A DNA stretch of 64,000 nt from positions 1 through 64,000 of the forward strand of contig JNDT01001975.1 of the NCBI GenBank assembly GCA_000697055.1. Direction: 5' to 3'. Positions 47,083 to 59,500 of the stretch are shown here, piece after piece. Source of the DNA: Saksenaea vasiformis B4078 (lineage: Eukaryota > Mucoromycota > Mucoromycetes > Mucorales > Saksenaeaceae). Position 1 is the first letter of the stretch. Every line of letters begins with the position of its first letter. A program made the position numbers and the translations under genes. The notes beneath the pieces were generated by a model. That model saw only the letters and a program-made list of their open reading frames with translations. It was not told where the DNA came from and did no database searches.

Positions 47083-50000
47083 TTACCAATCGCATGAAAA
47101 TCTTTGTAGACGTGATTCTGCATCTGACATGTCTTTCTGTACCTTTTTACGCATGTAGAAAATTGGACAATCATTATTCGTACAAATCACATCTTGATGT
47201 AGAGATTCTTGACACCGTTGGCATTGGGTCCAAAGGCGGGAAAATTTTACTTCTAAATCCTTGACTCCATTCAACTAAGATGTATGTTAGCTACGTCAAA
47301 CAACGCATTTGCAGTACATACATGTTTTTGATACAGTTCTCCGACCCTTGAGCTACAATGTTTACAAACGGGCGAATTGTCTACCAATATTTGTCAATGA
47401 CTTGGAATCAATATTAATTATCTCACTCACCGCCTTTTGGTAATGGTGATTTGCAGCTTAAACATGTAGCACTTTTGACGGCAAATTTCATAAGACCGCC
47501 AACAGTTGGTGTTGCAATATTGACGACTCGTGTATGTGCTCCTGATACTATGACATCGTTAAGTTACAATGTCCTCTGACTGTTGAATAGCTTACATAAT
47601 AGATCCGCTTTTGATCCTAAGATGGGTTCGAAAATTCGCAGCAGTGGTTTTGAGAGCTGATTTTCCAGATAGTACTTTGTATCAATAGGGATATTATTTT
47701 CCAGGACGTATAGGGGGTCTTCAGATCTTTCGTAAGCTGGAGTGTTACTGCTGGCCTTGGTAATAACATAAGCAACACGATCACCAAGTGATGGCGCAGA
47801 ACCAGGGTCTCGACGTCGCATACGCTCTGCTAACTGCACGTGCGCCTGCTTGGCTGCGTAATCAGATTTACTGAGCGCTTTTGTAATCACCAACTGCGAT
47901 AAATCGACTTTGTTCTGTAAGAGATCGGCGATGGTCTGTTTTACAAACCTTTGATGCATAAAATTAGAAAAGAAAGAAAATAAAAATTAGAAGGTCTACT
48001 TACTCTTGAGCACCGGCTACGTCTCGATCGATAAGTAGTTTGTTCAAACATGTGCTAATCACGTTGGACACAAGTCTACAGTTATCTCGACGAACAGTCT
48101 AACACCAAGGGTATTAACTCAGAGTACCAAAGATAGGAGAAACTTACCTCAATACCTTTAGCGTCAAGTTTATCAAATTTAGATGGATTAGTCCAGTACA
48201 GACCGGCATATCGCTTTTTGCTAATCAGTAAGTATGGGAAATAAACTTTCTCGAAGTCTAAGTTGATAGGCCTGATAAATTCTCCCGTGACGATTTTAGC
48301 GCCTTCTTGGCCTGGAGGGTAGCAGAGCGTTGGTCAGTATTCGCAAACCTTAAGAAACGTATTTACCAAGCTTCATTGCCTCCTCCAAATTATCAACACC
48401 AAACTTGATCATGACCGAATCGGTATCACCATAAATGACTTTCGCGTCATGTTTGTAGCCATTTTTGACAGTAAAATGTTCCTCCACGGTCTAGTAATCG
48501 TAAGTACGCACCATTTATCGGTTACTATTTACCTCTTTTGTTTTAAGAATCATCTGTCGACCATAGGCTGTGACACTGGATGAGATCTGAAGACAAGGAA
48601 GTTTACCGACAGTTGCACCAGTAAAGCCGTACACTGAATTTGCGCTAATCTGGAAAATTGGATATGTTTAACACTGTGTGATGTGAATATATATTTACCT
48701 TTAAAGCTAATTGCCGACCATCCAACACGGCTCGCTTGAATGGATCCTTTTCTTTTTTCAGATCTGCTTTAGCTCGTTTACGAGCCGCTAGTAGGTCTGA
48801 AAGAATCTCAGGAAGCAATCCCTTTCTTTTGCTCTCTTTGACGAACATATCTAAATACTCATCACGTAAATATGAGCTGCAATTGTTTGACATGTATCTT
48901 ACCATTGTTAGGCGTAACAACATAATCAACATCCTTAACCAGACCAAGCTGCTGTACAACCTGGGGGTTAAGCAAAGTCGTGTAACATAGGTTATGAGCT
49001 TGCATGATAGAAGGATACAGCGAAGTGAAATCAAGTGTCGCGATAGGTACGTCGTAATAACCTTTTTCAGGTTCGATGACGGTAGCACCTTCATAGGCCT
49101 CTTCCGTCACTAATGTTGCGGTTATTATCATTAACCGATTCCACAAAAGAGCACTTGCCTTCGGACTTGATAACTGGAATAACCAAATCTTGCTCCAATG
49201 CACGGCGGAAAAGCTGTGAAATAACCTTCACTTGCTGTCCTCTCACAAGAATATAGTTGAATGGGACACCAGTGACTCTTGCCATTTCCGTATAATTGAA
49301 GAGCAACATAAGTTTATCCATCAGTCGCAACGGTAGGAAAGCGTCTTTCAAACAATAGACTGCCAATCTTCTTCGTGTGTCAGGGTTACCATTCTGCAGC
49401 TCAGTAATGATTGAATGGTGCACATCTTCCTTTTGCTCACCTGGAAAGTATTTAATATTGCCACTCATCCAAGATTTTTCTGCTTACCAAGAAATTGTGC
49501 ACAAACAGAGTTAAGGGTATAGGATCGCAGCTTATAATCACGTTGCACAGCTTGAAGCATATCTAATTGCAGTCGGCCTTCCAGATTGATTGTCTTATTT
49601 TCACGTGTACCGTACGCCTTGGATGAGAATTTCGTGTCCTTTGCCTCTGTCCGTCGGCCTATACTGCAATGAGACGTAGAACAGTAAATCCCTCTATTTT
49701 ACCTTTAATTCTTCCAAAGAATGGGAATTTGGCAACATTAAGATGCTTCGCTCTATCCAATAGATAGGGAAAATCGAAATTTGAAATGTTATAACCAATG
49801 ACGACATCTGGATCCACCTATTTAATGTAAGAGTCAGTGTCTAAAATTCTATCATGTTTATCCAGTACCTCTACGATAAAATCACGCCACTTCTGCAAGA
49901 GCTCTCGTTCATCATAGAAAGATAGTACATGCGTTCCCACAATATGGGCACAGCTGTTTAATGTGAAGACGTTGCGGATGAAAGGTTTTGACTCGCCTTA

Positions 50001-51284
50001 ACGGGAACAATTAACGACAAAACTACACACGTATGTGTACATACCTTGTACCTTTACCACAGATGCAATTTGAATCACTGGGTCATGTTCAGGTTCTGGG
50101 AAGACACCTTTTCTTCCAGCACATTCAATATCAAAACTTAAGATTCTCAGGGGCGCCATCTTGGACCACTCTCCTTCGGGTGCATGACTGACAAAGGTGT
50201 CAAATCTGAAAATCCACAGCGTGAGCACGGACCATAGGTTGTGTTGCCTTTACATACCGTGTTCGTACTTCGAATTGCGCAGTGGATGTGGGCGATTCTA
50301 CGAAAGAGTATGTCCCTGGAGGAAGTTCGATCCAGTTGGAGCCAGTGACCTATGAAGAATTTAGCAGTTGTCCTTTTCTCTCCTTTTTTCTTGTACTAAC
50401 GTACCTTGCAATCGATCATGAATCGTAATAGAAATGCAAGATTGCTTTCAAAGGTCGTTGCAGCTATACAAGGACGATCAAATCCAGGGATGGTCACACC
50501 TTCTTCCAGCATTTTCCTCACTTTGAATATATCTTTTGGATCATTTACGGTCACCTTGACAAAGGGTGATTTGGAGTCACCGTAGTAACCGTAAATTGTT
50601 TGTTTCATCACAATATCGACATCATTGACAATATTCATTCCTCCCGCCGCAGACTATGTAACATAAATAAGTTGCCATACTGTTTACAGCAAGAAACGTA
50701 CCGATAATGATGACTTCAAAGCAGGTAGATGATTTCGCTGCAATCCAACCGGTGCTGGGAAATAGAAATAAGGAAGAAAACCGTGCACATGACAGACGAC
50801 AGTATTGCCATTCTAAACATTTGTCATTAGCATAATAGCACAGCTAGGGAAGACTTACGTCAGTGATGCCGTAAAATCGGACAATCGGCTTCTTTTCGTT
50901 ATAGTCCATATAATCGTCAATTTCGATCTGTTGGAATACTGAAGAAAATGTCAATCAAGATCGATCCGAATGACATGCGACGTACCGAGCTTGTCTGCGA
51001 TCGGATCCAGTGGTGGCGGTGGTGCGCGTGCCCACACAGCCTCCGTATTTTCGACTATTAACAAATTCAGGACAATGCAAGAGATTGATCTCGGGAATAC
51101 CGTTGACATCGACGTCCATGGTGTCCTGCAGCAGCTGTAATTCCTCCTCGAAAGTTGTTGCTGTTTGCGAATTGTCTCTAGAAATTTGTGCTGTCTTTCG
51201 CTTCTTCAGCGCTGATCCAGGTTCATACGGCTGAGAAGATAGCTCAAGATCATGCTTCGACGCGTTGTTCTGGTCTTCGCTCAT
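47083..51284 (-). CDS. POL3: DNA polymerase delta catalytic subunit
   Basis: Twenty-one exons, 1073 residues: 51284-51101, 51054-50986, 50938-50859, 50812-50702, 50653-50405, 50349-50258, 50205-50045, 49996-49869, 49817-49703, 49658-49488, 49440-49159, 49109-48903, 48850-48699, 48649-48533, 48490-48367, 48311-48148, 48098-48004, 47948-47596, 47547-47431, 47380-47322 and 47274-47083. Exonuclease motifs: [30 protein letters not shown]. Polymerase motifs: [10 protein letters not shown] (A), [10 protein letters not shown] (B), [10 protein letters not shown] (C). The C-terminus has the CysA zinc site ([12 protein letters not shown]...CKHC) and the CysB Fe-S site ([19 protein letters not shown]). 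It is the main lagging-strand replicase with proofreading; the CysB site binds the B-subunit. Intron 11 (49158-49110) has a GC donor. Motif A has Thr where most eukaryotes have Ser. Confidence 0.97.
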
Positions 51285-52991
51285 GGTGTGGAGTAAATCG
51301 TCAAAGCACCGCGACAACTTTTTGCTTAAAAAAAGCGCGAACACGCGACGCGTGACTTCTTGTGAGCCATGCACGACATCGGAACAATGCCCACACGTAG
51401 AGAAGGACCAGGAAGGCCAATAAAGTTTCTGGACAGTTAGACTCCTGCCCCCTTCTATTATGAGGCTATACATTTAGCGAGGTCTGCTGCTGGCGACTTA
51501 AAACAATGTAACCCTGTACATTATTCACTTGTATGTAGAAAAGAGATTGCTGATACTTCTCGACCACTGATAGTTCTCACACGCAAAGCTTATGCACTGC
51601 CTCTTCACACACTTTAAAGGCGAGAAACAGCATATAGGCTACTGTATACATGGTAATGAAAGACTCCAGTCTTCCATGTTCTCTCGAGTCTCAATTGAAC
51701 TTAAATAAACATTATCACGTTCTTCTCCTGATTATTAGGATTGCAAGTAATATCTATTTACATTGCCTTAATCATGTCTTTACCATAATGTGATATATAA
51801 TCTAGCGCTTGTATCTCGCTCATTGACGCCAGCTTGAATATTAGGCGAACTGGAACACCTTTGTTCATGGATAGTGGTTTCGGATGACATGTGATGATTT
51901 ATGCATATTCACACTTTCTCTACCAGAATAACATAATGAATTCGCTATTATGGCATGGACGTTCCAGATCCGCTCTGGTGTGTATCAGATGCCCTTCATG
52001 TCTGAGACCTCTATTGGCCCTACATCGTTTATCGTAATTTACCTGTGAAAATTTCTTGTTCAGGCATAATCCGTTCTCTCGTTTTAAACCATCCATTGTC
52101 TTAAAAAGTGAAAAAATGAGATCTCTATCCAATTGCCATTTATAACAAACTCTTATCCTTTTTCTTTACTCTTTCGAATGCATTCATCTTGACGATATTT
52201 TTTCTTTATTAGTAATCATGTCACGGATTAACCCGTTCTTCACTGTCCTCTTTCTGCGTGAGCCGTATCATCAACCCACCTAGTTGCGGTGATGGGATGG
52301 CTTCCTTGTGATGATATCAGCTCTTTTTTCTTTTAACTAAATGGTTTGTCATTATTATCCTTTGTATGCCAATGCTTACTGTCCAATAGACTTTTGAACG
52401 GTTCATCATCTTCGTTTGTCTTTACCGAGAACCAAGGGTAAGCAGCTTCGCTGTAAAATAAACCAAGCTAATACCCTTCGAACAATGGGACATCTATGGT
52501 GATGGCTGTTCAAGCCGTATTTGGTATTCGCCATCTCATTTTCTCGTTGACGACGTTTGCTATCTATCGTAAGTGATCCTGCTGCAGTAATGTTTTTATA
52601 CTGAGCTTTTGGATTTGTTATTGGTTAACAGTTATGACACACCCACAACACGATGTTGCGGGTGTTTACAAAAAAAAGCGCCGTAGATCCTCCGGGCGCT
52701 GTCAGTATTGTTTGATCAGGGTTCATTTGCTTTGTGCTAATGACTTTTCCTAACAGGCGGCTTTGTGTGATGGCACCGGGACGATCTAGGTAGCGAGCTT
52801 TCTTGTGCTCATCATCTCATCTAAGGCACTCTCAGGGTCAGGGAAGCGTAAATGCTAAACCCATCAGGTAAGAAATTTTGTCGGACTTTGCATAATGCTG
52901 ACTTCCCGCGATTTTTACGATACCGCTGTGTCTGCTCTGTTTCTTTATGCTTACAATAGCCTATATGGCGTCCACCCAGTGTGGCTTTCTG
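51285..52991. other. intergenic, no recognisable gene
   Basis: POL3 upstream region followed by AT-rich DNA. The frame at 51920-52132 (-) shows no domain. Confidence 0.4.
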
Positions 52992-53390
52992 TTATTTGAA
53001 CCAGATCTCTTGTAAAGAACTGTTGAATTTGTGGCCATTTAAGTTTGGCTTTTCTGTGCGGGAGGCCCGACTGTCATATAGCTTTCTCCAGCAAGAGGTT
53101 TCACTGCACCGGCTCCCGTTCTTGAGAGCCAAAGTTAATGGATCGTTCAATATTCCATGAAGAATATCCTGGGAAACATCTCGGATGACGCTATCGTTTT
53201 TCCACTTTTCAGTTGTTTCAGCAATAAGTGGGTTTAATCTCTCAGTAATTCGATACTGCCGCCTAAACGCAGTCCCTGCTTCTAGGATTGGCAGGTTTAC
53301 TACAGATTTGGGCATAGTGTAAAAGACATTGGTAGCTATGTCTTGATTTGCATCCATGAAAAATTGGATTGCACGCAGAAATCTATCAGC
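52992..53390 (-). CDS. unrecognised ORF, probably a gene remnant
   Basis: An open frame of at least 121 residues from an ATG at 53357, continuing upstream to a possible acceptor near 53395. It is protein-like in composition (TNVFYTMPKSVVNLPILEAG, DVSQDILHGILNDPLTLALK). I find no family. No upstream exon with an ATG can be fixed. It may be part of the same decayed locus as the frames at 53803-54450. Confidence 0.3.
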   Translation of the reverse strand, partial: ADRFLRAIQFFMDANQDIATNVFYTMPKSVVNLPILEAGTAFRRQYRITERLNPLIAETTEKWKNDSVIRDVSQDILHGILNDPLTLALKNGSRCSETSCWRKLYDSRASRTEKPNLNGHKFNSSLQEIWFK

Positions 53391-53802
53391 GTTCCCTGTA
53401 TTCCTGCTTGTGATGCGTTTGGAGTGTGGGAATTTCTTTGTTTTCTTTTGTTTTTCTGATTAGTCCCAAGATGGCATCAAACCAGCGTACCGAATATCGA
53501 ACTGCGGGCATAGGATTTGTTCCTATGTTACTACATGACCATTTGCTAGATGCATAACCTCAAAGCAATTACTTTAACGGTGTCCATCAAAGTGGTCCCC
53601 CTAAAACGTAGTCTTGCATCGAGATTATTCTTATATCGAATACTGTTATAAAAAGTATCTACTGTATGAGCTTTTCGAAAAAATGCTAAGCGAACAAAAC
53701 TTTAAGCGACTTGATGAACCCGTTGTTATCCCTTGGAAAGAAAAGTGTGAGCGCGGAAAGCAGTTGGATGGGCCGTCTACGGAAAACGTCAATCTGTGTG
53801 AT

Positions 53803-54470
53803 TTATGCGAAATTATCCGGACGCCAGTGATCGAACCCAAAGATTATCGTCCAATGATTCATTACGGTGTCCGTGTTATCGAGATTATAGCGTGTCGATG
53901 GTATTTCTAATGTAGCATCTGCAATTAAATACCGGACTAAATCGTTTACGGATAGGATCGATCTTATGTGCTCACCCTTGAATCCCGGTGCAATGGCATG
54001 TGGTGAAAGGACAGATGCATAGGATGGTGCTATATTAATGCTATAAAATTTGTTCTTACGACTCAATGATCGTGTCAACTTTAGATGATAAGTTTGCGGT
54101 CCAGACACACCGTACACATATACTAAGGGCATATAGCATACACCGTTGTTTGGTTTGTGCCATCTTCCGCCATCACGTCTTCCCGTAGTCTAGTGCATAT
54201 CTTGACGTTTTGCAGATAGGAGATCGTCTCGTGATTCGAAAGATCACGAATAACTGCGTAACGTCTTGACGGTTTTGTTGTCCTAAAGGGGCGTGATCGA
54301 TCAAATAACCTCACTGTATTATAATACAAATCTCGTCGGAGGAGGAATGCCTTTTTGTTCCGCAGGATCGCTTCCGAAAGAGATACACATTGTCTTAAAG
54401 TGAATTTGAATTCCGCATTGTCGCAAAGAGCACCCCTCTTCGATTTTTGGGACAGAATATAAATAAGAGA
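53803..54470 (-). pseudogene. unrecognised decayed ORF pair
   Basis: A frame from about 54420 to 54123 (RRYAVIRDLSNHETISYLQN) passes by a one-step frame change into 54132-53803 (KFYSINIAPSYASVLSPHAI, HWTIIFGFDHW). Together they read about 200 protein-like residues. No plausible intron joins them in phase, so a frameshift is likely. No recognisable family; it could be an old mobile-element protein or a lineage-specific gene. Confidence 0.3.
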
Positions 54471-54982
54471 TTGTCTTCAAGCCTCCTGGAGTCTGAATTG
54501 GTTATGTTTGAAAGACATTTACAACGATGCCGTGACATGTATAACTTTGTGTAACGCCAGAAGCGGATCGGACGGAGTATCGCCTATCAATGACCAATGG
54601 CGACGACATGTACAACGAATGCTGTTGATAACAAAGATACGGTTTGTAACGTCTATCTGACTTTTCGCGTAGCTGGTATTTCATTTGTTCCCTCTACAGA
54701 ACGTTAGATTCATGAAGAAGGGTAGCTCAAAACGCTACCACAATTGTACCAATAGCAGAGAGTTACCCCAAACAATAGCTTTGTAGTTGATCAAGGAGAG
54801 TGCTTCATGATTGTGCGACGGAAGAGAAAACCTTTGGAAAAAGATCGAAATTGAGTTTAACAGATGCCGTTGGTTACACCGAAACAGCGTGATGATAAGC
54901 GGTGTGACTTATCATTCAAGTGAGACAAAGAGAAAAAAGTGTTATCTGGATGGTCCCATAACTCCTTTTCGTTTCGTTCAGT

Positions 54983-56364
54983 ATGGATCACTCGCCAGGA
55001 AGGCTAGGAAAATTTGCTCTGCGCTTTACTTCAGACCAGTCGCTTGCATACAAACTGTTTTTTGGACCAGACCCCCAGCGGGTGCGGCGGAAAGTGATGC
55101 TGTTGCTCGGAGCCCTTGTCCTTGTCAACATAATAGTGTGGGTAGTTTCTGGAATAGTCTATCGCCCATACCCATCTATGCTTGGTACTGGTGCTCTAGC
55201 TTATACCCTTGGCCTTCGCCATGCTCTTGATGCAGGTACATGGAATACTGAGAACCCAGTGGCTGCAGAGGCTTACCATTTTATTTTCTGCAGATCACAT
55301 CAGCGCGATCGACAATGTAACAAGGCAAGAAATGATGAAAGAAAGAATCATCATTTTTTTAACATCGTTGTTTCGCACTTAGAAAGTTACTCAATGATGG
55401 TCAGCATCCAGTGAGCGTTGGGTTATTCTTTTCATTAGGACATTCGACTGTTGTCTTTGTGACATCGATTATCGTTGCTGCTACCGCAAACGCAGTAGCA
55501 AATGGTATTGACAACTTTTCTGAGATCGGTGGTATCATTGGCACATCGGTATCCATTGTATTCTTGACCTTGATTGCTATTCTGAACCTTATCGTCTTGG
55601 TGGGCGTAATTAAAACACTGAAACAAGTGAAACGTGAAGGTGTATATACCGAGCTGGATATCGAAGAATACTTGAATAGTCGTGGATTGCTCGGTCGATT
55701 TTTCCGACCTGTGTTTCGGTTTGTGAATGCGTCATGGAAAATGTACCCTCTTGGTGTGCTCTTCGGCATTGGGTTTGATACCTCGACAGAAATCACATTG
55801 CTGGGAATTACTGCGATACAAGGGGCTAATGGAATGTCTATGTGGTTGATTATCCTATTACCGATCTTGTTCACTGCAGGTATGAAACGGAAGGAGATTG
55901 TGAATAGGGCGAGACTAAAAGAAAGTTACATCAAAGGCATGTCACTTATCGACTCGTTGGACGGCATGTTAATGCTATTCACGTATACCTGGGCCTATAT
56001 TAACCCAGTGCGCAAACTGTATTATAATTTTACAATTACAACGATCAGTGTCGTCGTGGCGGTTCTGGTGGCGCTGATTGAATTTTTCTCGCTCATTGGC
56101 GAGCAACTGCATTTAGAAAACAAGTGGTGGCAGTTTTGGTATACACTTTCCGACAGCTTTGAGTGGATAGGCATTGTCATTGTGGGCGCATTTATTATTA
56201 CGTGGGTTGTAAGTGCACTTGTGTACCGATTCTTGGGTTACAAGGACCTCGAACGCGAGTTTGATCAGCACAGACCAAACGAAGCAGTGGCTGCAGAAGA
56301 AGGGCGAATAGAAGAAAAACCACCCCAGGAAATTGTACAAGTTTCAGAAAAGACATTAGCTTAG
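54983..56364 (+). CDS. NiCoT-family nickel/cobalt transporter
   Basis: Exons 54983-55235, 55294-55324, 55383-55879 and 55937-56364; 402 residues with about eight membrane helices. The family signature RHALDADHISAIDNVTR (HX4DH) sits at the end of helix II and spans two introns. GLFFSLGHSTVVF and FGIGFDTSTEI are the other two NiCoT motifs. It imports Ni2+ or Co2+ across the membrane, for example to supply urease. Intron 2 (55325-55382) has a GC donor (GCAAGA), needed to keep NVTRK. Intron 3 (55880-55936) is 57 bp with no stop; reading through it would add 19 hydrophilic residues. It is convergent with the receptor gene, 158 bp apart. Confidence 0.92.
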
Positions 56365-56522
56365 CCTCTTTAATGAATAGTCAGGAACAGATAACTTTAT
56401 GAAGGCATTGTATATATATAGTAGTTCATTCTATTTTGTTCTCTTTCTCACCCAGATACTCCTTTGATTCCGACAAATTTCGTCGTGTATCGCTGATATC
56501 AAATACAAAAAAAATTTTTTTT

Positions 56523-59500
56523 TTACGTTTCGGTGTTAGATATTTGGGTTGATTCCATCGTTCTATGTTCTGAAACAGCCATTATGGGACTTAAAAAGTG
56601 GGGGTTGACTTCGGTTACGACGGGTGCATTAGCGCAACTATCCAGCGTTTCTAGCGTGATGCCACTTTCTTGCAATTCCAGCAGGTGGTCCTGTGCCTCT
56701 GCGTCATGCGAGGTATCCGGCATTTTCTTTGCCGAACTACTTTGGTAGGAACGAGACGTGACACATGTGTTGCTTGTCAAAAATGTTTTGGCTGAAGAAG
56801 AAGAACCGTACGCGCCTTTGCCGCTGCTGTTGAACCATCTACACCAATTTTCCAATTCCTCTTTTGTGGCCACTTGAACCACAAGATCCCACGCGTACAA
56901 GCCGTGCACCTTGAACACATGAGTATCTGAGGAGGAGAAGACGACAGAAGCGTGACTGTAACCAAAAACTTGGCCTTTATGAGTTTTTTCCTAGTACCCG
57001 TATTCTATATTTAGTTCGATCGTCCTGTGTAGCTTTTGAAACAGTTACCGAAAAGACACAAAAGTATCTTGCCATCGGAAACAAGATCAAATGCCTCATA
57101 TCCCAGGCTGCCAAGTAAGGAAACCATTTTAGAACTTTCTGAACAGGCATTCGGCCCTTAAAGAAAACAGGATCAGTCAGAAGCCAGTCCATTTGCTACT
57201 TTCTCCTTACTTCATGAGCTCGCACCATGGTATTGTTGGTTGTTTGTGCTGAGCGGTCACGCAAAGGATCATGTTGACTGATCATTCGGTTTAGACTCAT
57301 AAGCTCTCCGCCCAACGTCGTAGTGGCCGCATGCGCTTGATCTGAAGGGCGGCGGGGCGCTGGCCTTCGTCGTGTCACAGGCTCATTTCTTATCAATGCA
57401 CGAATTACCGGGAAAAACAACGCGAATAAAGTAAACGTTGTCGCCCAAACAATCATTGTGGCTGCCAAATAGCGCCGCGTGTAGGCGTCGGAAGTAGGAA
57501 GGAAAAATAAAATAAAAGTCGTCAGGCACGAAAAGACCATGTTGCTATTTTCCAAAAAAAAATGCTGTAAGTCATGCGAGCTGTTTTCAACGTATCTCTT
57601 ACTAGATAGCCATGCCAGCTTGCTTGCATTCTTTGTACTGATCACAACTTTTATGGATGTTTCTGGTTTTAATAGCCAAGTAAAGCGCAAACAGAAGTTG
57701 AGATCCTGTAATTAAAGCGGAACATGCGACTGTTAAGTAAACTCGTTCGCCATAGAAACAAGTTGCAGCGGAGACAGTAGAAGTGATGGCATGAATGATA
57801 GCCCCAACGTTGGTAACGCCCAACCAGATGCAAAGTAGACACTACAAAGAAGAACGTTATTCGTCATTCTTTGCCAAGAAGGAGAGGTTACTCACGGCAT
57901 TGGCGGCTAGACTCCCGCCACACACTTTAAGTAAATGCGCATTCGTGACCACCGTTCGGGTCACATAGATATTATTGAATGATCGATATATCCGGTAATT
58001 TTTTGCAATGAGAGGACTAGTGGGCAATTAATGCATGTGAGTGATGATTCAGTTTTCGCTGACAAACCTACGCAACTACTAGTGGAAGAGAGAGATGGAA
58101 CACAATGAGAAGCGTGACACAGGTGAATTTATCCGGGGATGCTGACATGAAAAATACGGAAGCATAGGCGAACAAGAAGCCAGCAATTTCTAACAGGTAA
58201 AACAATAAACTTGGTGTAACCGTAAGTTAGCATTGTTCCATGATGATGGAGGCGCAGCTTACTTGGTTGCCTTCCACCGTGGATGCTTTCTGTAATATAT
58301 TAAAATGACCAAGGCAATGACCGTTAGCAGAGCGCCCACACCGGCGAGAGATGAAACAATTCTAGCCATAGGCGATGTAAATCCAGGGTTGATGTAGATC
58401 TGCTTGGAGGTTCCTTTTGGTGGCTACTAATAAACCCAGCAGGTTGACATGGTGCATGTTTTGTATGGTTCATGTCAAGTATATACGAAGGAATTGATTA
58501 CCTGGCTGGTGCCATCGTGAAACATAAGAGGTGCGGTCATTTCAAGTTGACCACCAAGTATAGTGCCGACCTGAACTTGCACGCCATGTTGGATGTTGTA
58601 CATATAGAAGTTCCTATCTAGAAGTTAGCCATGTACTGGCTGGCTGGTTAACGCACCCTGTCATTACATCCCCACTATCATCAAATATCATGGGGCCTAC
58701 AGGACTTGCATAACTGGTATTAAATGCATCGGGCCTCAAGTATTGGCCAAGCTGTCCGGATGCCAGCTGATCCAAGCTCGTTGTGGTGTTTGTTGAGTTA
58801 TTCACAGTATGAATAAATCCTTGTACCATGGACATGAGACATGAGTAAGCTAAGCTGTTCGTTGTTGCCACAAAAAAAAGCGCCGTGTGTTGGTAGTGGT
58901 AGCGTGGAAGTGCAAACTTACCCTTCTGTAGAATCTATTTGGCCTCTTTAGCAGACACATTAGCTACGCTAAAGTTGTATACTATTTAAGGGACTCACGC
59001 GTCCGAAAAGTTGTACTTGATCCATTCGTTAACGAATGCGTCGAACGGAGGATAGCCTGTCAAATTTGTTCGCGTCTCAAAGGTAAATAAGCCTCCAGAG
59101 AATGTCGAATTGTACTCGATAGGTGTCAGTACATCTGTTCGTTGTGCAGCATAATCCACGCTGTTTTCTGTTTGATTATTATGTATATTATTCGTACGGT
59201 TATGAATGACATTGTTGAACCGGTCCACGGTCGCGCTTAGCTCGTTTGCAATCGTTCCTGTCGTGATCCAGACTGTTTCATTGTTAATATAGCCCATATG
59301 GGCAGCTACTGTCAAAGCTGCAAGCTGCGCCTCTTCCTCCGCTGCCAGAAAAACAATACGAACGCCTGTTTTCATCATTGTATCGAGTGAATTTTGGATG
59401 TTGCTGCTTGGACCTTCTTTATAAAATTCCTGGTACGCTTGCACGCGAATCCCCCTCATTTTTGCCTTTGCTACCATACTTTGCGATACTATGCTTGTGC

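Noticed and set aside
55862..55940. Extra hydrophilic loop in the nickel transporter
   Set aside because: It is a stop-free intron; removal restores FTAGMSLIDS, as expected for the family.
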